Source: Bacillota bacterium
GTDB lineage: Bacteria; Bacillota_I; Bacilli_A; RFN20; CAG-826
Length of the DNA: 13,053 nucleotides
Direction: 5' to 3'
NCBI GenBank assembly: GCA_023396795.1
Contig: JAEWUY010000007.1
Location: 1 to 13,053 of the forward strand
Shown here: one piece after another, positions 6,747 through 13,053 of the stretch
Numbering within the stretch: position 1 is the stretch's first letter
How the letters are laid out: the number at the start of each line of letters is the position of its first letter
Translations under genes and position numbers: made by a program
The notes under the pieces: model-generated
Database searches by the model: none
Told to the model about the DNA's origin: nothing
Seen by the model: the letters and a program-made list of their open reading frames with translations, nothing else

Positions 6747-6913
6747 AACCCTAATTCATAGATGAGAATAAGTCCGCTAACTAAGACGGCAACGACCAAT
6801 AACGAAATAAGAACGAGAGCCACAATTTTCCGATCTGTCTTATTGGATGGATCAAATTTTGGCTCATGGTCCGGTCGTGGTGTCATCTTGTTGTTTTTGT
6901 CAAAATTGAACAT
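6734..6913 (-). CDS. Small single-helix membrane protein (59 aa)
   Basis: A short frame easily missed by length cut-offs. The protein starts MFNFDKNNKMTPRPDHEPKF. It has a polar, charged N-terminus of about 28 residues and one hydrophobic helix (about 30-52, I-V-A-L-V-L-I-S-L-L-V-V-A-V-L). A short tail ends L-W-S-V. AGGAGA (6926-6921) stands 7 bases before the ATG, behind an extended -10 promoter. The stop overlaps the SDR gene by 13 bp, so it leads the three-gene unit with SDR and ABC-F. I know no family for it. By design it could be a membrane anchor or small regulator. The ribosome site, promoter and overlap support a real gene. Confidence 0.75.
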   Translation of the reverse strand: MFNFDKNNKMTPRPDHEPKFDPSNKTDRKIVALVLISLLVVAVLVSGLILIYELGLWSV

Positions 6914-6931
6914 GCGTTTTTCTCCTCATGT

Positions 6932-6940
6932 ATTGTAGCA
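6932..6940 (-). promoter_or_regulatory. Extended -10 promoter for the 59-aa protein/SDR/ABC-F unit
   Basis: The minus strand reads TGCTACAAT (6940-6932), an extended -10 (TGnTATAAT type). No clear -35 lies 17 bp upstream, which is usual for extended -10 promoters. Transcription would start near 6925, leaving a leader just long enough for the ribosome site. Confidence 0.55.
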
Positions 6941-6974
6941 GTTTATCAGTTTTTTTCTATTAAAAAAACAAACA

Positions 6975-7011
6975 ATAAAAAACGAGGAAGGTATTTCGTC
7001 CTTATTCCTCG
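6975..7011 (-). terminator. Rho-independent terminator after the CNNM/CorC pair
   Basis: On the minus strand CGAGG, a short bulge, AAGG, a loop, then CCTT CCTCG is followed by TTTTTTATT. The left arm begins inside the last codons and stop of the 423-residue gene. Confidence 0.8.
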
Positions 7012-8273
7012 TCTTCTTTTTTTGTATCGAGAATTTTAACGCGTATTTTTTCGACCGTGAACTCATCGGCCTCTATTACTTTAACTTCTAAATTTTGGTA
7101 GGTAAAATAATCGCCAATTTTGGCAAAACGTTCTAATATCGCGACGCACCATCCACTGACAGTTGAATAATCGGCGTCTTCATCAAGCTCTAATTCGACT
7201 AGTTCGAAAAAGTCTTCGATATTCATGGCCCCATCGATTAGAAAAACACCGTCTCCGACTTCGGTGGCTTCTTCCTCAACCTCATCCATTTCATCCCAAA
7301 TATCACCGACTAACTCTTCAACAATATCCTCAAGAGTAATCAGCCCTTCTGTGCCACCATATTCGTCTTTAACAATCGCGATATGATTATGAGTTTTCTT
7401 AAAGTCTTCTAAAATGGAAGATATATTCAACGATCGGGGCACAAAAGTGACAGGAGCAAGCAAAGAACGAACATCAATTTTGCCGCCTTCAAGCATAACT
7501 TTTAACAATAGTTTTGTCGGTAAAATGCCAATAATATTATCGATTGTTTCTTCATAAACGGGGACGCGGGAATACATAAAAATGTTTTCGTCATTGATCA
7601 AATCTTTAATATCGTCTTCAATGTCAAAGGCAAAAATATCAACTCGTGGTGTCATAATTTCGTAAGCCTGAGTATCCATAAAGGTAATTGCCGAACGAAG
7701 AAGTTCGCCTTGTTCTTCATCAATAACGCCTTCTTCTTCAATTGTATCCACCATTTCTTGGAGTTCGTCATCACTAACGGTTTCTTCTTCTTTCTTGGCT
7801 TTTAAATATAAAGGGGAAACGATAAGACGTCCTAAAGCGCTAGTTGCATAGACAAACGGGAAAAAAGCATATTTAAAAACCAAAATGGGATAGGCGTAAA
7901 GTTTAGCAAGACCGTGTGAGTATACGCGCCCAATGACCTTAGGAATTATTTCCGAAAAAGTAACAATAATCAAAAACATAATAACCGTGACGAGGCCAGG
8001 ACCCACTTTATCTCCCAAGTATGAAATACTTGCTAATGAAGATGCCGCGATATTAACGAGGTTATTGGAAAACAAAATTGTCGAAATTGTCTTGTCGTAT
8101 TCGTTGGCAAAGCGGAGGGCTAGCTTAGCTGATTTACTACCCTTTTCAGCATCCTTTTTTAAGCGCAAAGTATCAACCGTGCTATACACCATATCGGCTG
8201 AACTAAAGAAGGCAGAAAACGCTACCATCACGACAATGGCCACTAAGACAATAATCTCAAGAGGCGTCATCAT
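7002..8273 (-). CDS. CNNM/CorC-family membrane protein with CBS pair (full length)
   Basis: A 423-residue protein of the hemolysin C/CorC/MpfA (UPF0053) family, tied to Mg2+ or other cation export. The N-terminal CNNM (DUF21) domain has about three to four membrane helices (5-22, 68-85, 92-112, 120-146). It carries A-F-F-S-S-A-D near 21-27 and F-S-E-I-I-P-K (106-112). A linking acidic helix leads to a CBS pair (about 194-335, starting E-I-M-T-P-R) that usually binds adenine nucleotides. E-D-I-V-E-E-L-V-G-D-I ends the CBS pair, and the C-terminal CorC_HlyC domain (about 345-418) is present. The early F-S-x-x-E motif has Asp instead of Glu. The ATG overlaps the stop of its upstream paralogue by 4 bp, so the two are probably made together in similar amounts. 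Confidence 0.93.
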   Translation of the reverse strand: MMTPLEIIVLVAIVVMVAFSAFFSSADMVYSTVDTLRLKKDAEKGSKSAKLALRFANEYDKTISTILFSNNLVNIAASSLASISYLGDKVGPGLVTVIMFLIIVTFSEIIPKVIGRVYSHGLAKLYAYPILVFKYAFFPFVYATSALGRLIVSPLYLKAKKEEETVSDDELQEMVDTIEEEGVIDEEQGELLRSAITFMDTQAYEIMTPRVDIFAFDIEDDIKDLINDENIFMYSRVPVYEETIDNIIGILPTKLLLKVMLEGGKIDVRSLLAPVTFVPRSLNISSILEDFKKTHNHIAIVKDEYGGTEGLITLEDIVEELVGDIWDEMDEVEEEATEVGDGVFLIDGAMNIEDFFELVELELDEDADYSTVSGWCVAILERFAKIGDYFTYQNLEVKVIEADEFTVEKIRVKILDTKKEDEE

Positions 8274-9307
8274 AGCTTAACCTTTCCTTTGCTTACTTTA
8301 GGACTGAATTCATTAATATCGCCCACTAACTCTTCTAAAACGTCTTCCATAGTAACCATGCCTAAAACAGTATTTTTAGAACCGCGAACGATGGCAATAT
8401 GTGTATGACTACGTTTAAAACCTTCAATCATTTCATCCATCATAATTTGCGTTGTCACAAAATATGGTTTACTCAAAGTTGATTCAATGGAGATATCACG
8501 ATTTTTTAGATATTTATGCAAGTAAGTTTTAACGTGTAAAATACCAATAATATTATTAATATTTCCTCGATAAATCGGAATACGCGAATAATTAGTTTCT
8601 AAAAGATGCTTATTCAGTTGTTCATGCGTCAAACCAACAATATCGATGGCGAACATTTTATCGCGGGGCGTTAGAACTTCCTTAACGGAAGTATCAACAA
8701 AATCAAACGAAGCGTAAATAATATCTGATTCGTTTTCTTCAATTAAACCTTCTTCTTCAATTGATTCGACAATATTCGTAAAATCATCGCGAGTCAGCGT
8801 GGGACGATCTTTAAAACGAAATATTTTATAAACAATCCATACAATGCCTTGAAATATTAAAATAACTGGAAAAAGAATAAGCGATAAAGCGTAAATGATA
8901 TAACTTGCGAACATTGCCGTTTTATCCGGCAAAGCCTTGGCAATAAGTTTAGGAATAGTGTCGCCAAACAGGTAAAAAATCAATGTTGTAACTATCGTGG
9001 CGATAATCGATGATATTTCATCAGTAATACCATAATTTTTAAGAAGCAAAAGAAAAAGCAACGTCGAAATGACAGAAGCTAGAATAGCGACAATATTATT
9101 ACCGATCAGCGTCGCAATAAGCGTGCGATCGTATTTTTCGTGAATTTTAACGACTAATTTAGCGCTTTTACTTCCTTCATCGGCTTTGACTTTCATACGG
9201 AACTGATTCATAGCCGCAAAGGCCGTTTCCGTTGCCGAGAAGAATCCTGAGGCTAAAAGAAGCAAGATTATAAATAAGATGTACAACCACGATCGAGGGT
9301 CAGGCAT
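8270..9307 (-). CDS. CNNM/CorC-family membrane protein lacking the C-terminal domain
   Basis: A 345-residue paralogue of the next gene. The CNNM domain has G-F-F-S-A-T-E-T-A (21-29) and helices at about 7-25, 62-90, 98-116 and 132-152. The CBS pair covers about 186-330, from V-L-T-P-R-D to E-D-V-L-E-E-L-V-G-D. It stops 15 residues after that, so the CorC_HlyC domain is absent. The usual G-E-x-x-P-K at the end of a membrane helix reads F-G-D-T-I-P-K here (114-120). The start chosen is the ATG after AAAGGAG with a 10-base spacer; a TTG six bases earlier has a spacer of only 4. It sits in an operon with the full-length paralogue, which suggests a heteromer, but this is inferred. Confidence 0.92.
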   Translation of the reverse strand: MPDPRSWLYILFIILLLLASGFFSATETAFAAMNQFRMKVKADEGSKSAKLVVKIHEKYDRTLIATLIGNNIVAILASVISTLLFLLLLKNYGITDEISSIIATIVTTLIFYLFGDTIPKLIAKALPDKTAMFASYIIYALSLILFPVILIFQGIVWIVYKIFRFKDRPTLTRDDFTNIVESIEEEGLIEENESDIIYASFDFVDTSVKEVLTPRDKMFAIDIVGLTHEQLNKHLLETNYSRIPIYRGNINNIIGILHVKTYLHKYLKNRDISIESTLSKPYFVTTQIMMDEMIEGFKRSHTHIAIVRGSKNTVLGMVTMEDVLEELVGDINEFSPKVSKGKVKL

Positions 9308-9317
9308 CGACAACCAA

Positions 9318-9324
9318 CTCCTTT
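9318..9324 (-). promoter_or_regulatory. Shine-Dalgarno site choosing ATG 9307
   Basis: AAAGGAG on the minus strand with 10 bases to ATG at 9307 and only 4 to the in-frame TTG at 9313, so ATG is preferred. Confidence 0.6.
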
Positions 9325-9346
9325 ATTAGACCTCAACGCGAAAGCA

Positions 9347-9375
9347 ATATTATCATATCTAATTACTCTTAGCAA
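9347..9375 (-). promoter_or_regulatory. Promoter for the CNNM/CorC pair
   Basis: The minus strand reads TTGCTA (9375-9370), 17 bases, TAATAT (9352-9347), about 40 bp before the ATG. No clear terminator lies between tdk and this site, so read-through from tdk is also possible. Confidence 0.5.
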
Positions 9376-9399
9376 TTATTAACACGGGTAGGCGCGAGG

Positions 9400-9984
9400 T
9401 TATTTACTTTTACCTAGTACTTCATGACAGTGGCGACACCGTGGCTCATAAGCTTCAGACGCTCCGACAACCACAATCGGATCTTCGTAGTGAGCAGGCC
9501 TTCCGTTGACAATGCGTTGTGTTTTTGTACCCGGAGATCCGCAGCGAACACAAATCGCTGTTAATTTAGTAACATATTCGGCACGAGCTAAAAATTCCGC
9601 TGTTACGGAAAAAGGTTCGCCACGAAAATCACTATCTAAGCCAGCGACAATTACACGAACACCGCGATTAGCTAAATGTTCGCATATACTAACAATTTCC
9701 ATATCGAAAAACTGAATTTCATCGATAACGACAGCATAAGTATCGTCTTTAAGATAAGATAAAACCTCGTGTGATGTGTCGACAACGATCGATTTGCGGC
9801 GCGCATTACTATGACTGACGACTTCATCAAGTGAGTAACGATTGTCAATGCGAGGACGAAAGACTAAAACACTTTTTTTCGCGTATTCTAAACGTTTAAT
9901 GCGCCGAATTAATTCTTCGCTTTTGCCAGCAAACATCGGGCCGGTGATAACTTCGATCCAACCCGGTTTTGTAATTGTATCCAT
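9400..9984 (-). CDS. tdk: Thymidine kinase (type II, zinc-binding)
   Basis: A 194-residue cytoplasmic enzyme of the TK1-like family that phosphorylates thymidine with ATP in the pyrimidine salvage route to dTTP. The P-loop G-P-M-F-A-G-K-S is at 15-22. V-V-I-D-E-I-Q-F-F (85-93) holds the Walker B Asp and the catalytic Glu89. Two Cys pairs, C-V-R-C (145-148) and C-R-H-C (183-186), form the structural zinc site. The lasso region lies between them. The length is normal. The start giving MDTITKPGW is preferred because AAGAGGT stands 8 bases before it; an ATG at 10020 would add twelve residues that run through that ribosome site. It has its own repeat-containing promoter. Confidence 0.97.
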   Translation of the reverse strand: MDTITKPGWIEVITGPMFAGKSEELIRRIKRLEYAKKSVLVFRPRIDNRYSLDEVVSHSNARRKSIVVDTSHEVLSYLKDDTYAVVIDEIQFFDMEIVSICEHLANRGVRVIVAGLDSDFRGEPFSVTAEFLARAEYVTKLTAICVRCGSPGTKTQRIVNGRPAHYEDPIVVVGASEAYEPRCRHCHEVLGKSK

Positions 9985-9992
9985 AAAGAAAT

Positions 9993-9999
9993 ACCTCTT
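9993..9999 (-). promoter_or_regulatory. Shine-Dalgarno site choosing tdk ATG 9984
   Basis: AAGAGGT on the minus strand, 8 bases before ATG 9984. It lies downstream of the alternative ATG at 10020. Confidence 0.65.
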
Positions 10000-10003
10000 G
10001 AAA

Positions 10004-10045
10004 ATATTATGCCAAAACAATTAGGCCAAAACAACATAGCCAAAA
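10004..10045 (-). repeat. Three 14-bp tandem repeats over the tdk promoter
   Basis: On the minus strand the units are TTTTGGCTATGTTG (10045-10032), TTTTGGCCTAATTG (10031-10018) and TTTTGGCATAATAT (10017-10004). The first seven bases are identical in all three. The third unit holds the -10, and the -35 straddles the first and second. Confidence 0.75.
10006..10034 (-). promoter_or_regulatory. tdk promoter
   Basis: The minus strand reads TTGTTT (10034-10029), 17 bases, CATAAT (10011-10006), with TGG just before the -10 as in extended -10 promoters. Transcription would start near 9999, giving a leader of about 15 bases. This also puts the alternative tdk ATG at 10020 upstream of the mRNA start. 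Confidence 0.55.
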
Positions 10046-10071
10046 GAAAAAGGCGATATTAATCGCCTTTT
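10041..10071 (-). terminator. Rho-independent terminator after the 708-aa gene
   Basis: On the minus strand AAAAGGCGAT, loop TAAT, ATCGCCTTTT forms a perfect 10-bp stem, followed by a T-rich run (TCTTTT). It lies directly after the 708-residue gene and against the first tdk repeat. Confidence 0.88.
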
Positions 10072-10086
10072 AGAGAATGAATGTGG

Positions 10087-12213
10087 TTACTCGGCTTTAA
10101 TTTCTTTTACCCAATTATGGGGTTCAACTTTTCCTTGTTCAAGACTATTTTTTTCCATGACGTCCGCAATTAATTGTTTAGCCCGACGCAAACTGAGTTC
10201 TGACTTAACTTTGAAGACGAGAGGAATGTCCTTATAGATGCCCTTATGACCAGCATCTTGGACTGGTAAAGTTGTCTTTTCATAGTCTTTAGGATCAAGA
10301 GCAAAGTAGAGTTTTAAACTTTTGCCAGCAATCGTAATTTTGACAAAGGTCTTAGTATGGAGGCGGAAAGTGTCGCCAGAGTTGGAAACGCGGCTCTTGA
10401 CACCATAGCTCATAATTTCGCTTTTAAGTTCATTGAAATTAGTTTTCATTTCCTTATCGGCACCGAGAATTCTGGTTTGAAAGGGAATACGCACGTAACC
10501 CGGTTTGTTTTCATCATCTTCTTTGGGTTCGGATACAACCTTTGCTGGTGCTGGTTTGGCAGGAGCTGGCTTAACACTTACAACTACTGGGGCCGGGGCC
10601 GGAGCAACCACAGGGGCTGGGGCGGGAGCGGGCGCTGGTTTAGCTTGTGCCAGTTTTTCGACCATTTCCAACATAATTTGCCGCATTTCTTCAGTTGTCA
10701 CTGGTTTAACCTGTTCAACTAGAGCCACAACTGGTTCTGGTTCGGGTTTGGCAGCGACTTTGGATAGTTCATCAGCAATAATGGCGCGAATTGTATCTTC
10801 GCTAAGTTTCTCTGATTTTGGCTCGCTAACAGGAGCTGGTGCTGGTTCAGGATTGACAACTAGTTTAGCTAATTCACCAGCGATTAAACTGCGAATCGCA
10901 TCTTCGCTTAAAGGTTCCTTTACGGGTTCGCTTTTAGCTACTGGAGCGGGAGCTGGAACGGCCACAATAATTGGAGCTGGTGCTGGTTTTTCTTCTTTTT
11001 CTTCAACATCCAACTCTTGGCGAACCATCGCTCTAATTTCTTCTAAAGATGGGCCAACCTGAACAACGGCAGGAGCGGGTGCTTTTGGCTCTTCTTTCAT
11101 GACTGGAGCTTCGGGTGCTTTTGCACCAAGTTCGCCATGCATAATGGCTTTAATACTTTCAAGATCGACTTCTTCTTTAACGGGTTCTGGTGCTTCGACA
11201 TCATATCCCGTACTAGCTACTGGAGCCACTTCGGGAGTAGGTTGAATAGCGGCGACTGGTTTTGGTTCTTCCTTGACTGGGACCTTAGCTTCACTCGTTT
11301 CAACTGGATGATCTAAACAAGGGAATTTGCCATCTTTCATACACGGGCAATAGCCGGCTTGCATGCAAGGAACAAAATTACCACGAGCACATGGACAAGA
11401 AACTAAAAATGGATAAGGAGGATATAAATTTTGTTGAGGCTGAGGAGCCGGTTGAGGTTGAGGCTGGGATTGTGGTCCATAAGTATTAATATATTGAACG
11501 AGTAATGGTCCACTGAGGCCTGGCTGTGTTGCGACGGTATGAACGGGAGAAGACGGTACTTCAGGTTTTGGCGCTGGAGCAGGTGCGTTTTCGAGTTCAT
11601 CATGTAATACTTCGCGAATTTCGTCTGCGCTAGGTGCGTTAGGTTGCGGTTCTTCGCGAATAAGCACGAGTCGCTCGTCACCACCATTTGCGTTTGAATA
11701 AACTCTCTTTGGTGGAGTCGGTGCATTCGCACAATAAACCATATTCATGATTCCAGATATGAGAATCAAAATAAGGGCTAAAGCAATTAAGGCGTGTGTC
11801 GCCCACAATAGAATTGAGGTTAATAAATCGCTTGGAGCCAAAACGGTTGTAATAAACATTGGAGCTCCAACTAAAAAGGCCGTGTCAAATATGCTGACAG
11901 CGAGAATAAGATACCAGCTCAATAAAATAAGGGCTGATTTTGGTTTGTTGTACTTGGCCATCAAGACAATCCATATAATTGGAAGGACGAGGCCAAAAAC
12001 ACCAATTGCTGAAAGCATTACGATTCGGAGCAAATTGTATGTCGGATTTCCTAAAAAACTAAACCAAGAGTAAATTTGTGCCCAGCTATCTGCAAAAAAG
12101 CCGGTAAACGTATAAATTCCTGGATTAATGAAGGCTTCGACAACAAAAACTCCAATCCCTAACACCAACGCAATAAGGGCGGTGATTGTTAAAGCGACAG
12201 TTGTTTTCTTCAT
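10087..12213 (-). CDS. Four-helix membrane protein with long repeat-bearing disordered tail and folded C-terminal domain
   Basis: A 708-residue protein of unknown function. Residues 1-160 hold four hydrophobic helices (about 5-28, 64-86, 93-112, 136-158). Residues 165-570 are rich in Pro, Ala, Glu and Val and are probably disordered. Within them a 14-residue helical motif (S-x-E-x-I-R-x-I-I-x-x-E-L type) occurs six times, starting near 195, 350, 389, 436, 471 and 506, separated by P-A-P-A-P linkers. A Cys-rich insert at 273-299 has two C-P-C-x6-P-C units. Residues 574-690 look folded: R-I-P-F-Q-T-R, E-I-M-S-Y-G-V-K-S-R, K-L-Y-F-A-L-D-P and V-F-K-V-K-S match a domain I recall from many uncharacterised Firmicutes proteins (A-R-L, L-L-S-Y-x-x-V-K-S-R, L-Y-L-A-L-D-P, K-V-K-S). 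The tail is probably cytoplasmic. GAAGG stands 7 bases before the ATG. Confidence 0.85.
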   Translation of the reverse strand: MKKTTVALTITALIALVLGIGVFVVEAFINPGIYTFTGFFADSWAQIYSWFSFLGNPTYNLLRIVMLSAIGVFGLVLPIIWIVLMAKYNKPKSALILLSWYLILAVSIFDTAFLVGAPMFITTVLAPSDLLTSILLWATHALIALALILILISGIMNMVYCANAPTPPKRVYSNANGGDERLVLIREEPQPNAPSADEIREVLHDELENAPAPAPKPEVPSSPVHTVATQPGLSGPLLVQYINTYGPQSQPQPQPAPQPQQNLYPPYPFLVSCPCARGNFVPCMQAGYCPCMKDGKFPCLDHPVETSEAKVPVKEEPKPVAAIQPTPEVAPVASTGYDVEAPEPVKEEVDLESIKAIMHGELGAKAPEAPVMKEEPKAPAPAVVQVGPSLEEIRAMVRQELDVEEKEEKPAPAPIIVAVPAPAPVAKSEPVKEPLSEDAIRSLIAGELAKLVVNPEPAPAPVSEPKSEKLSEDTIRAIIADELSKVAAKPEPEPVVALVEQVKPVTTEEMRQIMLEMVEKLAQAKPAPAPAPAPVVAPAPAPVVVSVKPAPAKPAPAKVVSEPKEDDENKPGYVRIPFQTRILGADKEMKTNFNELKSEIMSYGVKSRVSNSGDTFRLHTKTFVKITIAGKSLKLYFALDPKDYEKTTLPVQDAGHKGIYKDIPLVFKVKSELSLRRAKQLIADVMEKNSLEQGKVEPHNWVKEIKAE

Positions 12214-12248
12214 AAATTCCCTTCTTTCTGTGCTTACGCTTATCTATG

Positions 12249-12254
12249 ATTATA
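12249..12254 (-). promoter_or_regulatory. Promoter -10 for the 708-aa gene
   Basis: A perfect TATAAT on the minus strand, 36 bp before the ATG, without a recognisable TTGACA 16-18 bp upstream. The palindrome at 12265-12281 fills that spacer region. Confidence 0.6.
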
Positions 12255-12264
12255 GTTTAGTATA

Positions 12265-12281
12265 AGAATATTAAATATTCT
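12265..12281. repeat. Palindrome overlapping the promoter of the 708-aa gene
   Basis: AGAATAT, three bases, ATATTCT: perfect 7-bp arms lying between the -35 and -10 positions. The size and place suit a repressor or activator site, but I recognise no known box. Confidence 0.45.
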
Positions 12282-12326
12282 ACACAAAAATTTAAAAATC
12301 ACTGGCAAAAGTAGAGTAAAATTTGT

Positions 12327-12358
12327 AAAAAGCCGCAAAAAGCGCAGTATTTTTTTGC
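12327..12358 (-). terminator. Possible terminator after the lipid kinase gene
   Basis: On the minus strand GCAAAAA and TTTTTGC (12358-12352 and 12341-12335) can pair around a 10-base loop, followed by GGCTTTTT. The stem is AT-rich and weak. The gap 12214-12369 otherwise holds only the promoter signals for the 708-residue gene. Confidence 0.4.
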
Positions 12359-12369
12359 TATCAAATTAA

Positions 12370-13053
12370 TTATTTATTTGTATATATTTGCAGGTGTTTT
12401 GGTAATACTTTGACGTCAATTTCGCCTCTTTTTCCCTCTTCTCCATCAATACACCAAGGCATGTTAATGTTCGGGGTGATTTTAATAGAATCAACGCGAT
12501 AGTAAGCTGTTCGGCGCTTTAACAAAAGATAATTTAGCAACCCATTAAAAAGTCCGGGTTTAGTTAGATAAACATCAAATTTACCATCTGCGAGTGAATT
12601 TTTCAGGTTGATAGGAAATCCACCAATATAACGGCTATTCAATAAAAGAAAAAAGGGAACTTGATGAGTATATGTCTTTCCTTCAAAAGAAATCTCAACT
12701 TGAAAACTACGAGGAATAATTGCATCTTTTACAGCGTTAACATAATAGGCCATTTTGCCAAACGTTTTGACACGTTTACGTTTCGTGGCATAAGAAATTT
12801 CGCTGAATGTGCCAATCGCGGCAACAAAAGTAAAATAGGTTTCGTTATTGATTAGGCCGATATCAAAGTTGGCGATCTTGCCTTTTTTGATAATATTAAT
12901 GGATTTTTTGACGCTCCGATTAATTCCAAAATTTTTGCCGAAATCATTTAGCGTCCCACTCGAAAGGTAACCAATAATTGGTCTTTTTTCTTCTTTAGCG
13001 ATGACATTAACTATTCGATTAAATGTCCCGTCACCGCCTGCAAAAATCAGTAC
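12370..13053 (-). CDS. Diacylglycerol/lipid kinase (DagK/YegS family), 5' end cut off
   Basis: The frame is open from the right edge to a stop at 12370, giving 227 residues. The ATG at 12753 is internal, because the codons before it continue the same protein. The visible start reads V-L-I-F-A-G-G-D-G-T-F-N, the G-G-D-G-T nucleotide-binding loop of the DAGK catalytic domain. Next come S-S-G-T-L-N-D-F (the G-T-x-N-D motif), F-D-I-G (start of the second domain) and I-D-G-E near the C-terminus. These kinases use ATP to phosphorylate diacylglycerol or related lipids at the membrane. The missing part is the short N-terminal strand-helix region before G-G-D-G-T, roughly 55-65 residues in usual members. 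It cannot be told apart here as DgkB- or YegS/BmrU-type. Confidence 0.92.
   Translation of the reverse strand, partial: VLIFAGGDGTFNRIVNVIAKEEKRPIIGYLSSGTLNDFGKNFGINRSVKKSINIIKKGKIANFDIGLINNETYFTFVAAIGTFSEISYATKRKRVKTFGKMAYYVNAVKDAIIPRSFQVEISFEGKTYTHQVPFFLLLNSRYIGGFPINLKNSLADGKFDVYLTKPGLFNGLLNYLLLKRRTAYYRVDSIKITPNINMPWCIDGEEGKRGEIDVKVLPKHLQIYTNK

Noticed and set aside
7933..8280. Plus-strand frame of 115 codons
   Set aside because: It is antisense to the conserved CNNM domain of the CorC-type gene, with no ribosome site and an implausible composition.
10015..10110. Hairpin at 10048-10071 as a bidirectional terminator or riboswitch
   Set aside because: A T-run follows only on the minus strand and there are no plus-strand genes nearby. 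The leader is too short for a riboswitch.
10505..11062. Long plus-strand open frame rich in Gly, Ala, Ser and Thr
   Set aside because: It lies opposite the Pro/Ala-rich coding region of the 708-residue gene. Such repeats read as Gly/Ala-rich on the other strand, and there is no promoter or ribosome site.
11403..11732. Minus-strand frame of 109 codons overlapping the 708-aa gene in another frame
   Set aside because: It is an out-of-frame product of the same low-complexity coding region with no start signals.
12370..12753. Separate 127-residue gene starting at ATG 12753
   Set aside because: The frame continues upstream to the window edge with the G-G-D-G-T and G-T-L-N-D motifs of a DAG kinase, so that ATG is internal.

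Overview
The window looks chromosomal and comes from a low-GC, Gram-positive-type bacterium of the Bacillota or Mycoplasmatota side (uncultured Bacilli or an Acholeplasma-like lineage is my guess). The basis is AT-rich DNA, AGGAGG-type ribosome sites, a lipoprotein signal peptide, a YkpA-type ABC-F protein and a type II thymidine kinase. TGA is a normal stop at several tightly overlapping gene junctions and Trp is TGG, so this is the standard code, not the Mycoplasma TGA=Trp code. I see no mobile element, rRNA, tRNA or CRISPR array.

All genes but one lie on the minus strand, so the text follows transcription from right to left. At the right edge (12370-13053) is a diacylglycerol/lipid kinase, cut by the window end and recovered here as a longer frame than its internal ATG suggests. 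Next comes a 708-residue protein with its own promoter and a strong terminator. It has four membrane helices, a long Pro/Ala/Glu-rich tail with six copies of a short helical motif and a Cys-rich insert, and a folded C-terminal domain. Then come thymidine kinase, behind a promoter built of 14-bp tandem repeats, and two overlapping CNNM/CorC-type membrane proteins ending in a terminator. A separate unit follows: a 59-residue single-helix membrane protein, a short-chain dehydrogenase and an ABC-F ATPase with one degenerate ATP site.

The only plus-strand gene, a guanylate kinase (3706-4251), meets the ABC-F gene tail to tail with an 11-bp overlap. Its start codon sits where transcription should begin, so its mRNA is probably leaderless. 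A non-coding stretch of about 335 bp separates it from the last unit.

The left end (1-3368) is a compact operon: a small HTH-like protein, a probable lipoprotein, a single-pass membrane protein, a CpaF/TadA-type secretion ATPase and a TadB/TadC-like (T2SSF) membrane protein that runs off the left edge. The last two are the engine and platform of a Tad/type-II-secretion-like machine. The upstream proteins are unrecognised, and this atypical minimal system is the best candidate for something undescribed here. The second best is the 708-residue protein.
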